Origin: Minisyncoccota bacterium
Lineage (GTDB): Bacteria; Patescibacteriota; Minisyncoccia; Minisyncoccales; Minisyncoccaceae
Assembly (NCBI GenBank): GCA_028689175.1
Contig: JAQTWS010000022.1
Coordinates: 1 to 7,739, forward strand
DNA length: 7,739 bases
Reading direction: 5' to 3'
Shown: piece by piece, positions 1 through 5,616 of the stretch
How the letters are laid out: each line of letters begins with the position of its first letter
Position numbering within the stretch: the stretch's first letter is position 1
Notes under the pieces: generated by a model
The model's input: only the letters and a program-made list of their open reading frames with translations
Databases searched by the model: none
What the model was told of the DNA's origin: nothing
Translations under genes and position numbers: made by a program

Positions 1-1
1 C

Positions 2-29
2 TTGATTTAAAATATAGATATAGTATACT
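2..29 (+). promoter_or_regulatory. Sigma70-type promoter of the structured RNA
   Basis: A -35 box TTGATT at 2-7 and a -10 box TATACT at 24-29 are separated by 16 bp. The expected transcript start is near G36, which is within two bases of the foot of the long hairpin that follows (helix 34-44 with 151-161). That agreement supports both the promoter and the RNA. The -35 box lies at the window edge, so any upstream elements are not visible. Confidence 0.6.
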
Positions 30-33
30 TACC

Positions 34-192
34 TTGCCTCGCTCTTTAAAAGTTTTCTGAACGCTTTTTTCTGGGGATTCTGTTTCTTTGATTGTCATGG
101 CAATTGAGGTAAGAAACCCACTTGGGCTTTTGCAGAATTTCTTTTAATTCGAGCGGGGTAACAAAACACTTATCAATGATAAGTATTTTTTT
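34..192 (+). ncRNA. Structured small RNA, 6S-like architecture (candidate)
   Basis: No plausible reading frame covers this stretch, but it folds by eye into one long interrupted hairpin. Helix 34-44 pairs with 151-161 (11 bp, G-U pairs at 36-159 and 39-156), 46-52 with 141-147 (7 bp), and 55-59 with 133-137 (5 bp). A large asymmetric bubble follows, 60-81 facing 118-132. Beyond it an apical arm pairs 82-88 with 111-117 (7 bp) and 91-95 with 100-104 around a CATG loop. A promoter at 2-29 predicts a start near 36, and a hairpin with seven T residues at 168-192 ends the unit, giving an RNA of about 155 nt. A closing stem, wide central bubble and apical stem are the hallmarks of 6S RNA, which binds sigma70 RNA polymerase by mimicking an open promoter. 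The fold is seen in the sequence; the 6S identity is inferred. I found none of the signature motifs of tmRNA, RNase P RNA or SRP RNA. An alternative is a cis-acting leader of the membrane protein gene at 255. Confidence 0.55.
168..192 (+). terminator. Weak intrinsic terminator of the small RNA
   Basis: ACTTATC at 168-174 pairs perfectly with GATAAGT at 178-184 around a three-base loop, followed by seven T residues at 186-192. The stem has only two G-C pairs, so termination may be partial. This leaves room for some read-through into the gene at 255. Confidence 0.55.
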
Positions 193-194
193 AT

Positions 195-223
195 TTGCAT
201 TTATAATTTAAATTTGATATAAT
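195..223 (+). promoter_or_regulatory. Promoter of the small membrane protein gene
   Basis: TTGCAT at 195-200 and a perfect TATAAT at 218-223 are 17 bp apart. The predicted start is near 230, giving a leader of about 25 nt that carries a Shine-Dalgarno. A second TATAAT at 202-207 has no good -35 partner. Confidence 0.5.
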
Positions 224-241
224 TTAAATATATTAAATTCT

Positions 242-247
242 AGGAGG
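242..247 (+). promoter_or_regulatory. Strong Shine-Dalgarno for the gene at 255
   Basis: AGGAGG sits 7 bases before the ATG at 255 and fixes that start. It is one of only two clear Shine-Dalgarno sequences in the window. Confidence 0.8.
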
Positions 248-254
248 TTGAAAA

Positions 255-593
255 ATGGAGCTTGTAAATTCACTAATTGAATTACCGTTATCATTAGACC
301 CGCTTGCGACCATAGTTCTTTCATTTTTATTATCCTTGGTACTTGCTTTTGCTCTGTACAAGTTTGCTACAGGGCAACATGTCTGCTGTATAGCCTTTTA
401 CTCTATTGTGGGACTGTTCTTCATTCCAGGTATTTTGGGCGCACTGTTAGGAGCTTTTGCCTCAATTCTTTCAACTATTGCTTTGATAGCTGCTGCACTT
501 TGGGCTTTCTACGAAGCAAAGTTAGAAAAGAAACGGGTATTGGTTGCAGAAATAAAAAAAGTAGAGCCAAGCGAAAAACCCTTAGAAGATTAA
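255..593 (+). CDS. Small three-helix membrane protein, function unknown
   Basis: This 112-residue protein is not recognised. After a short N-terminus it has three likely membrane segments at about residues 18-38, 44-65 and 66-87. TM2 contains a Cys-Cys pair (44-45) and is followed by a Gly/Ala-rich run (59-70). The last 25 residues form a hydrophilic, Lys/Glu-rich tail, probably cytoplasmic. The start is decided by the AGGAGG at 242-247. The gene has its own promoter and its own terminator, whose hairpin loop contains the stop codon, so it is monocistronic. The location is the cytoplasmic membrane; there is no catalytic motif and no clear cleavable signal peptide. It lies just downstream of the structured RNA, but a functional link is not shown. 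A small membrane scaffold or holin-like protein cannot be excluded, and I do not assign a function. Confidence 0.8.
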   Translation: MELVNSLIELPLSLDPLATIVLSFLLSLVLAFALYKFATGQHVCCIAFYSIVGLFFIPGILGALLGAFASILSTIALIAAALWAFYEAKLEKKRVLVAEIKKVEPSEKPLED

Positions 594-613
594 ATTTTTC
601 TAAGGTTTTTTTT
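580..613 (+). terminator. Intrinsic terminator overlapping the stop codon
   Basis: CCTTAGAA at 580-587 pairs with TTCTAAGG at 598-605 (8 bp), followed by eight T residues at 606-613. The TAA stop of the membrane protein gene (591-593) lies in the 10-base loop. The T-tract runs straight into the -35 box of the next promoter. Confidence 0.85.
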
Positions 614-640
614 GACATTTTTGCATTTTTATATTATATA
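612..640 (+). promoter_or_regulatory. Near-consensus promoter of the 44-residue ORF
   Basis: A perfect TTGACA at 612-617, a 17-bp spacer and TATATA at 635-640 make this one of the two best sigma70-type promoters in the window. The predicted start is about 647, only about three bases before the ATG at 650, implying an almost leaderless mRNA. Its -35 box overlaps the T-tract of the preceding terminator. Confidence 0.75.
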
Positions 641-649
641 TAAAAAAGT

Positions 650-784
650 ATGAAAAAAATTATTGTCGATGCAGCAATGCAGCTTTTAAAAAACGGACAG
701 GAGTTAAAAGCTAAGTCTCTTTTCGAGGCCGCAGAACAGCAGGAGAATATTAAGAAATTATTTAACAAAAAATCCCTTGCATAA
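650..784 (+). CDS. Small 44-residue helical protein, unrecognised
   Basis: ATG at 650 to TAA at 782-784 encodes 44 residues starting MKKIIVDAAMQLL and ending NKKSLA. It is framed exactly by a near-consensus promoter (612-640) and a strong terminator (774-796) whose loop contains the stop codon, which is the main reason to believe it is a gene. The protein is soluble, charged and probably all-helical. Residues about 4-14 and 17-38 look like two amphipathic helices around an Asn-Gly turn (15-16), reminiscent of a single TPR-type helical hairpin, followed by a basic C-terminus. There is no Shine-Dalgarno; the predicted transcript begins within a few bases of the ATG. The function is unknown, and the alternative is that the transcript acts as a small RNA. 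It does not look like a leader peptide, because no gene follows on this strand before the terminator. Confidence 0.65.
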   Translation: MKKIIVDAAMQLLKNGQELKAKSLFEAAEQQENIKKLFNKKSLA

Positions 785-796
785 GCAAGGGTTTTT
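774..796. terminator. Bidirectional terminator between the 44-residue ORF and bL28
   Basis: CCCTTGC at 774-780 pairs with GCAAGGG at 785-791 around the loop ATAA. It is followed by five T residues on the plus strand and preceded by an A-run (767-772) that becomes a U-tract on the minus strand. It can therefore end both the small ORF and the convergent bL28 transcript. Confidence 0.85.
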
Positions 797-809
797 AAAT
801 ATTGTTTTT

Positions 810-1031
810 TTATTTTTCTTTATTCAAAGCTTTGATACATTTAGTGCAAGCTAAAACTCTCTTACCTGCATAATCTTTGTAAGCCTCTTTGGTTACATCT
901 TTTGGAACGAGAACCCATTGTAGATTTGGGTATTTTCTTTCCTTTGGTGTAGGATTGTATTTAGAAATCAGTTTTTTGTATTGTCTTTCCATGGCTGATT
1001 TCTTTTCGCATATTTTACATATTTTTGCCAT
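810..1031 (-). CDS. rpmB: Ribosomal protein bL28, zinc-binding form
   Basis: This 73-residue protein of the large ribosomal subunit is read as bL28. It starts MAKICKIC and has the family's central run with YNP (25-27) and the KYPNLQ motif (33-38), followed by a GKRV segment near 56-59. Two CxxC pairs, Cys5/Cys8 and Cys62/Cys65, form a zinc ribbon, the 'C+' form known for several small ribosomal proteins. It is rich in Lys, as expected for an rRNA-binding protein. The length fits the family (about 60-80). The start is the only sensible ATG. No Shine-Dalgarno precedes it; AT-rich -10-like sequence lies almost directly upstream, suggesting a very short leader. It is a single-gene unit ending at the shared terminator 774-796. 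The identification rests on motif memory; the divergent sequence leaves slight doubt. Confidence 0.8.
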   Translation of the reverse strand: MAKICKICEKKSAMERQYKKLISKYNPTPKERKYPNLQWVLVPKDVTKEAYKDYAGKRVLACTKCIKALNKEK

Positions 1032-1106
1032 ATAATAATATATATAGCAAAAAATAGAATAATTGCAAGTCTTTTTTTAAAATTATAAATATGTTAATAT
1101 TTTAAT
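1032..1106. promoter_or_regulatory. Divergent promoter region of rpmB and the M50 operon
   Basis: This 75-bp almost pure A/T spacer separates two divergent starts. A self-complementary TTGCAA at 1063-1068 can act as a -35-like box in both directions. On the minus strand it faces TATATA at 1041-1046 (16 bp). On the plus strand the -10-like sequences (1084-1089 or 1095-1100) are less well spaced. Neither gene has a Shine-Dalgarno. The exact promoters are uncertain because any AT-rich stretch yields -10 matches. Confidence 0.35.
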
Positions 1107-1727
1107 ATGCCTATTCAAATAATCATAGCTAGTTTTATTATTTTAATATTTTCAATTGTAATCCATGAAGTATCTCATGGAAGCATGGCTTATCAATTAG
1201 GGGACGAAACAGCTAAAAGGCGAGGTAGGTTAAGCTTAAATCCTTTTAATCATATTGATATTGTAGGAACCGTATTATTGCCCTTATTTTTAGTTTTTAT
1301 AGGATCATCTGTAGTCATTGGATGGGCAAAGCCAGTTCCAGTTAATTTTGCCAATTTAAAAGATGAAAAGTGGGGAGAACTTAAAGTTGCTTTAGCCGGG
1401 CCTGTTGCTAATTTATGCGTAGCAGTTGTGTGTGGACTTTTTATTAGATTTTTACCTCTTCCAGAAAGTCTTGCATTAATTTTGTCTTTGGCAGTATTGT
1501 ATAATATTTTACTTGCTTTATTTAATTTAATTCCTATTCCACCTTTAGACGGGTCGCATATATTGTTTACTTTTTTAAAAGATTATGAACTAAAAGCCTT
1601 TTTACAAAGATTTGGATTTTTTATTTTAATTTTTATTTTATTTTTATTTCCTTCTTTCTTAGAATCTCTCTATCATTTAGCATTGGCATTGGCTGATTTT
1701 ATGACTTCAGGGAAAATATTAATATGA
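1107..1727 (+). CDS. Site-2 protease family intramembrane metalloprotease (M50)
   Basis: This 206-residue membrane zinc protease would cleave substrate proteins within or next to the membrane. The zinc motif HEVSH is at residues 20-24 (His20, His24, catalytic Glu21), inside the first membrane helix. The third ligand is probably Asp148 in the NLIPIPPLDG motif (140-149). Between them are the family's GRLSLNP (40-46), GWAKPVPVN (72-80) and AGPVANL (97-103) segments. The size and the lack of PDZ or CBS domains match the short prokaryotic group of YwhC-like proteins, whose substrates are mostly unknown. Five or so hydrophobic segments are visible. The start places the first helix right at the N-terminus, as usual in the family. 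The gene ends in an ATGA overlap with the permease, so the two are translationally coupled. The family call is firm; its substrate cannot be read from the sequence. Confidence 0.93.
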   Translation: MPIQIIIASFIILIFSIVIHEVSHGSMAYQLGDETAKRRGRLSLNPFNHIDIVGTVLLPLFLVFIGSSVVIGWAKPVPVNFANLKDEKWGELKVALAGPVANLCVAVVCGLFIRFLPLPESLALILSLAVLYNILLALFNLIPIPPLDGSHILFTFLKDYELKAFLQRFGFFILIFILFLFPSFLESLYHLALALADFMTSGKILI

Positions 1728-2818
1728 TTAATAAAAAAATCTATTCTATATCAATTTTAGTAGGATCTATTATAGGGGCAGGTATTTTTGCCTTGCCTTA
1801 TATTGCAACCAAATCCGGCACAATAGTAATGGCTTTTTATTTATTGATTTTAAGTTTATTTGCATTAATCATCCATCTTATGGTTGCAGAAATTGCACTT
1901 AAGTCTCCTGATCATAAAAGGCTGCCCGGTTTTGCAAAATTATATTTAGGTAATGTTGGAGAAAAAATTGCTCTTTTTTCTAACATTTTTGGAATCATTG
2001 GGGCAACACTTGCTTATTTAATACTTGGAGGAGAATTTTTATCTATAGTTTTGGGATTGGATATTTTAAGCTCTACTTTAATTTATTTTTTCTTTGGTGT
2101 TATTACAATAATTTTTGGAATAAAAATAATATCTAAAATTGAATTCTATGGAGTTATTTTGTTCTTTGTGTCATTATTATTAATATTTTTTAAATCCATA
2201 GTTTTTATTGATTTATCTAATTTAAATATTTTAACTAATCCAGAGTTTCTTTTTTTGCCTTATGGTCCAGTACTATTTTCGCTTTGGGGTATATCAATTG
2301 TCCCGGAAGTTGAAGAACTTTTAGGTAAAGAAAAGCAAAACTTAAAAAAAGTTGTTACATCATCTTTTTTAATATGTTTCATTATTTATTCCTTTTTTAT
2401 TATTCTTGTATTATCTATTTGCGGAACAAATGTAGGAGAGGCTTCACTTGATAGTCTAAGATTAGTTTTGGGGGATAAAATAGGCTTTTTGGCTATTATA
2501 TTCGGAATTTTAACAACATTTACTTCTTTTATAACAATGGGTCTTACACTTCAAAAAATACTTTGGTTTGATTTGGGTTTGAAAAAAAATACATCAACAG
2601 TAATAACATGCGCAACACCATTAATACTTTTTCTTTTAGGGGTTAATAACTTTATTCATGTTATTTCTCTTGTGGGAGGTCTTTTATTTGGCATAGATGG
2701 TATTTTAATTCTTTTGATTTATGCTAAAATTAAAAAAGAAAAACAGTTTTTAGTTTACCCCTTTATCATTTTATTTTTACTAGGGGGTATTTATGAAATA
2801 ATTACTTTTTTAAAATAA
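1724..2818 (+). CDS. Amino-acid permease, aromatic/HAAAP-like (APC superfamily)
   Basis: This 364-residue integral membrane protein has about eleven hydrophobic segments. The first helix carries the diagnostic glycine-rich break GSIIGAGIFALP (residues 14-25), the substrate and cation-binding region of APC-fold carriers, and most like tyrosine/tryptophan-type permeases (HAAAP). It likely imports an amino acid together with a proton or sodium ion, which suits a reduced genome that scavenges amino acids. The substrate is not determinable from the sequence. It is slightly shorter than the usual ~400 residues, mainly in loops. The start ATG overlaps the stop of the protease gene (ATGA), and no independent promoter or clear Shine-Dalgarno is seen, so expression depends on coupling. 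The stop is two bases before the exchanger start. A broader APC family assignment is the fallback. Confidence 0.82.
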   Translation: MINKKIYSISILVGSIIGAGIFALPYIATKSGTIVMAFYLLILSLFALIIHLMVAEIALKSPDHKRLPGFAKLYLGNVGEKIALFSNIFGIIGATLAYLILGGEFLSIVLGLDILSSTLIYFFFGVITIIFGIKIISKIEFYGVILFFVSLLLIFFKSIVFIDLSNLNILTNPEFLFLPYGPVLFSLWGISIVPEVEELLGKEKQNLKKVVTSSFLICFIIYSFFIILVLSICGTNVGEASLDSLRLVLGDKIGFLAIIFGILTTFTSFITMGLTLQKILWFDLGLKKNTSTVITCATPLILFLLGVNNFIHVISLVGGLLFGIDGILILLIYAKIKKEKQFLVYPFIILFLLGGIYEIITFLK

Positions 2819-2820
2819 GT

Positions 2821-3795
2821 ATGTCATTTATTATATTAATAGCTGTATTTGTTATTTCTTGTTTAATAATTTATTTTGCAGGAGAATGGGTTGTTGATGG
2901 AGTTATGAATGTTGCAAGATATTTAGGCTGGAAAGAGTTTGTTTTGTCATTTCTTGTAATGGCTTTTTTTGGATCTTTGCCAAATTTATTTGTAGGAATA
3001 TCTTCTGCCCTTCAAGGAATTCCAGAACTTTCGCTCGGAGAAATTATTAGTGGAAATATTATTAACCTAACTCTTGTATTAGCAATTCCTATTATTTTAA
3101 CAGGTAAACCAATTGCTATTGAAAGCAGGACTATAAATACAACCTTATTCTTTGCCTTAGGAGCGATATTTTTACCTTTTGTGCTTTTACTTGACGGTAC
3201 ATTATCAAGAGTGGATGGAGTTCTATTAATTTCTTTTTATTTTTCTTACATCTTTTGGCTTTTTGCAAAAAAGGAAAGATTCAAAAAAACTTTTGATAAG
3301 ACTGAGCTTGATAAGCAAAATATTGGAAAGGCTTTCCTTGGTTTTTTGGAAGGACTTTCAAAAACAATTTTAGGAATTGGATTAATTATAATCGCTGCTC
3401 AAGGAATTGTATGGTCTGCTCAAGGATTGGCTCTTGGCCTTAATATGTCGATTATTTTAGTTGGAATATTTATTGTTGGTTTTGGAAACGCAATCCCAGA
3501 ACTTTATTTTTCAATAAAATGTTCTGAAAGAGAAAATAATTATATGGTGCTTGGAAATCTTTTAGGCTCTGTTATTACTATAGCCACACTTGTTTTAGGA
3601 ATAGTTGCCTTAATCCATCCAATATCAATTGCAGAATTTAATAATTTCACTGTCGCGAGGGCATTTTTACTTTTTCCTTGTATTTTATTCGTCATTTTTA
3701 GCAAGACTGATAAAAAGATAACAAAAAAGGAGGCATGGTTTTTGATATTTGTCTACATTGTGTTTTTAATAACAGAGACTATTATTAGTTTTTAA
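2821..3795 (+). CDS. Divergent CaCA-type cation exchanger (Na+/Ca2+ exchanger fold)
   Basis: This 324-residue, roughly ten-helix membrane protein shows the inverted-repeat layout of the Ca2+/cation antiporter superfamily. The first alpha repeat lies at about 44-90 (FFGSLPNL at 49-56, SGNIIN at 77-82) and the second at about 215-262 (GFGNAIPEL at 220-228, GNLLGS at 245-250), with a hydrophilic loop around 149-168. The canonical ion-site motif G-T-S-x-P-E is altered in both: repeat one reads G-S-L-P-N with the Thr and the acidic residue gone (Asn55), and repeat two reads G-N-A-I-P-E with the Thr and Ser replaced but Glu227 kept. The ion specificity is therefore unclear, and it need not be a Ca2+ exchanger. 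The ATG is 2 bp after the permease stop, with no Shine-Dalgarno, so it is the third gene of the operon. No terminator hairpin follows. Confidence 0.8.
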   Translation: MSFIILIAVFVISCLIIYFAGEWVVDGVMNVARYLGWKEFVLSFLVMAFFGSLPNLFVGISSALQGIPELSLGEIISGNIINLTLVLAIPIILTGKPIAIESRTINTTLFFALGAIFLPFVLLLDGTLSRVDGVLLISFYFSYIFWLFAKKERFKKTFDKTELDKQNIGKAFLGFLEGLSKTILGIGLIIIAAQGIVWSAQGLALGLNMSIILVGIFIVGFGNAIPELYFSIKCSERENNYMVLGNLLGSVITIATLVLGIVALIHPISIAEFNNFTVARAFLLFPCILFVIFSKTDKKITKKEAWFLIFVYIVFLITETIISF

Positions 3796-3807
3796 TAAAT
3801 TTCACTG

Positions 3808-3836
3808 TTGACGAATAAGTAAAAACTTGTTAAGAT
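3808..3836 (+). promoter_or_regulatory. Promoter of rplU
   Basis: TTGACG at 3808-3813 and TAAGAT at 3831-3836 are 17 bp apart, each matching five of six consensus bases. The predicted start near 3843 lies downstream of the TTG at 3827, which excludes that codon as the start of bL21 and supports the ATG at 3869. Confidence 0.75.
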
Positions 3837-3868
3837 GTTTTTGTTATTTAGATATAAATAAAATTAAT

Positions 3869-4183
3869 ATGTTAGCTGTAATTAAAACAGGGGGAAAACA
3901 ATATATTGTTAGTCCTGGAAAGAAGATTAAAATTGAAAAATTAGACATAGAAGAAGGGGAGAATGTAACCTTTGAAGATGTGTTACTTATTAATGACGGA
4001 AAAAAAACAGTTATAGGAGAACCTATTATTAAAGGAGCAACTGTTGCCGGAAAGGTTTTAAAACAAGACAGGCATAAAAAACTTATTGTTTTTAAATATA
4101 AACCTAAAAAAAGATATAAAGTTAAAAAAGGACATAGACAACCTTTTACAGAAGTAGAAATTTCTGAAATTAGTTCAAAATAA
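3869..4183 (+). CDS. rplU: Ribosomal protein bL21
   Basis: This 104-residue protein of the large subunit binds 23S rRNA. It begins with the family's MLAVIKTGGKQY and ends with the basic signature KPKKRYKVKKGHRQPFTEVEI (residues about 77-97), both highly typical, and the length is the standard ~103. An in-frame TTG at 3827 would add 14 residues, but the conserved N-terminus and the promoter position both favour 3869. The leader is about 26 nt and has no Shine-Dalgarno. In most bacteria rplU is followed by rpmA (bL27); here it is followed by a terminator and convergent dnaB, so the usual pair is split in this genome. Confidence 0.96.
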   Translation: MLAVIKTGGKQYIVSPGKKIKIEKLDIEEGENVTFEDVLLINDGKKTVIGEPIIKGATVAGKVLKQDRHKKLIVFKYKPKKRYKVKKGHRQPFTEVEISEISSK

Positions 4184-4204
4184 AAAACCCTTTAAGGGTT
4201 TTTT
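4182..4204. terminator. Bidirectional terminator between rplU and dnaB
   Basis: AAAAAACCC at 4182-4190 and GGGTTTTTT at 4196-4204 form a 9-bp stem with a small loop, giving a U-tract on either strand. It overlaps the last two bases of the rplU stop codon (4181-4183) and the first two positions of the dnaB stop codon (4203-4205), so both convergent genes end within it. Confidence 0.85.
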
Positions 4205-5606
4205 AAAATTGGATATTAATATCATTAGCATTTCCTCCAAAATTACCTTCATCATAATCCATTCCCGTCCTTTCTAAGTTTCTAAAACTTGATTTAGAAT
4301 TATCAAAAAATAGTTCAAGTTTTCCTATAGGACCATTTCTATGTTTTGCAATGATTATATCTGCTATGCCTTTTCTAGGAGTTTCTTTTCTATAGACTTC
4401 TTCTCTATAAATAAATAAAACAACATCGGCATCCTGCTCAATAGAACCAGAATCTCTTAAATCAGATAATTTAGGAATACTTGGAGTTCTTTGTTCAACC
4501 GCTCTTGATAATTGAGATAGCGCCAATACAGGCACATTTAATTCTCTTGCAAGACCTTTTAATTGTCTCGAAATTTCTGTTATTTGTTGCACAGCTCCAA
4601 TGTTTTTATTACTTGGTTCGATTAATTGCAAATAGTCTATAACAATCAAACCTAGTCCATGTTGAGATTTCAACCTTCTTGCCATTGCTCGCATTTGAAG
4701 TACGGTTATTGAAGACGTGTCATTAATAAATATTGGAGCATCTGATAAGGTTCCTAGAGCGTGTTGTATTTTAATGAAATCATTATCTTCTCCTGAAGAA
4801 GACAAGGTTCCTTGTCTAATTTTCCATGCATCAACATTTGCTTCCGAGCTTATCATTCTATCCACTAATTGGTCATTAGACATTTCAAGAGAAAAAAATC
4901 CTATAGGCTTGTTTTCTTTTAATGCAATATTTTTTGCAATATCAAGTGCTAAACTAGATTTACCCATAGAAGGTCTTGCTGCAAGAATTACTAAATCTGA
5001 ATTTTGAAGACCGGAAAGATAATCGTCTAATTCATAAAAACCTGTTGACACACCTCTTAACTTACCTTCCTTGTTTGATATTTTTTCCATTCTTTCAAAA
5101 GCTTCCTTTAGGCAAGGTTTAATTGACGTAAAGGTTTGTGTCATACTTTTTTGAGTAATTTCAAATATTCTTCTTTCAGCATTATCTAAAAGATCTTCAG
5201 ACTCTTTTTCTTCTTCGTACCCAGATAAGGAAATATCTTGTCCAGCAGAAATTAAATCTCTTAAAATTCTCTTTTTTTGCACTATTTTACCGTAGGTTAT
5301 AATATGGCTTGCAGTAGGCACCACATTGATAAGTTCTGTTAGGTATGCTGGCCCTCCGATTTTTTCAAGTAAATTTTTTGCTCTTAACTTAGATGACACA
5401 GAAATTATATCTATTGGTTCTCCTTGGGAAAAAAGTTCTTCCATCACCCTATAAATGTCTTCATGTTTTTTGTAATAAAAATCTTCTGGCCTTAAAAAAT
5501 CCGCAACCTTAATAATTGCATCTTTATCAAGCATAAGAGATCCCAATACACTCATTTCAGCTTCTAAATCATGAGGCGGAACTTTATTTGCAAATTCAGT
5601 ATTCAT
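4203..5606 (-). CDS. dnaB: Replicative DNA helicase DnaB
   Basis: This 467-residue hexameric helicase unwinds DNA ahead of the replisome and contacts primase. The N-terminal DnaB domain (about 8-110, starting near PPHDLEAEMSVLG) is joined by a linker to the RecA-like ATPase domain (about 183-447). Walker A is ARPSMGKSS at 210-218 with Lys216, the SLEMS motif is at 239-243, Walker B IVIDYLQL at 321-328 and SQLSRAVEQR at 364-373, followed by the DLRDSGSIEQDADVV segment (382-396). The length is standard and no intein interrupts the ATPase core, a frequent insertion site in this gene. The start codon has no Shine-Dalgarno; the predicted promoter places the transcript start about two bases upstream, so translation may be leaderless. 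The C-terminal tail is Asn/Gly-rich. It is divergent from the glycosyltransferase gene. Confidence 0.97.
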   Translation of the reverse strand: MNTEFANKVPPHDLEAEMSVLGSLMLDKDAIIKVADFLRPEDFYYKKHEDIYRVMEELFSQGEPIDIISVSSKLRAKNLLEKIGGPAYLTELINVVPTASHIITYGKIVQKKRILRDLISAGQDISLSGYEEEKESEDLLDNAERRIFEITQKSMTQTFTSIKPCLKEAFERMEKISNKEGKLRGVSTGFYELDDYLSGLQNSDLVILAARPSMGKSSLALDIAKNIALKENKPIGFFSLEMSNDQLVDRMISSEANVDAWKIRQGTLSSSGEDNDFIKIQHALGTLSDAPIFINDTSSITVLQMRAMARRLKSQHGLGLIVIDYLQLIEPSNKNIGAVQQITEISRQLKGLARELNVPVLALSQLSRAVEQRTPSIPKLSDLRDSGSIEQDADVVLFIYREEVYRKETPRKGIADIIIAKHRNGPIGKLELFFDNSKSSFRNLERTGMDYDEGNFGGNANDINIQF

Positions 5607-5616
5607 CGTTTATAAT
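5588..5616 (+). promoter_or_regulatory. Promoter of the glycosyltransferase gene
   Basis: TTGCAA at 5588-5593 and a perfect TATAAT at 5611-5616 are 17 bp apart. The -35 box lies within the start of dnaB. The predicted start is near 5623, leaving a 25-nt leader without a Shine-Dalgarno. A second TATAAT at 5624-5629 is an alternative -10, with a start closer to the gene. Confidence 0.55.

Noticed and set aside
34..192. tmRNA, RNase P RNA or SRP RNA
   Set aside because: No acceptor-stem/T-arm ending or tag frame of tmRNA, no RNase P core motif, and no GGAAGNA-type SRP tip; the length and single long hairpin fit none of them.
3827..3868. TTG start adding 14 residues to bL21
   Set aside because: It lies upstream of the predicted transcript start (about 3843) and breaks the conserved N-terminus of the family, which begins at the ATG at 3869.
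4717..5007. 96-codon plus-strand open frame
   Set aside because: It lies wholly antisense inside the ATPase region of dnaB, has no Shine-Dalgarno and no protein-like features; it is a shadow frame.
4203..5606. Intein in DnaB
   Set aside because: The helicase domain runs uninterrupted through Walker A, Walker B and the downstream motifs at normal length.
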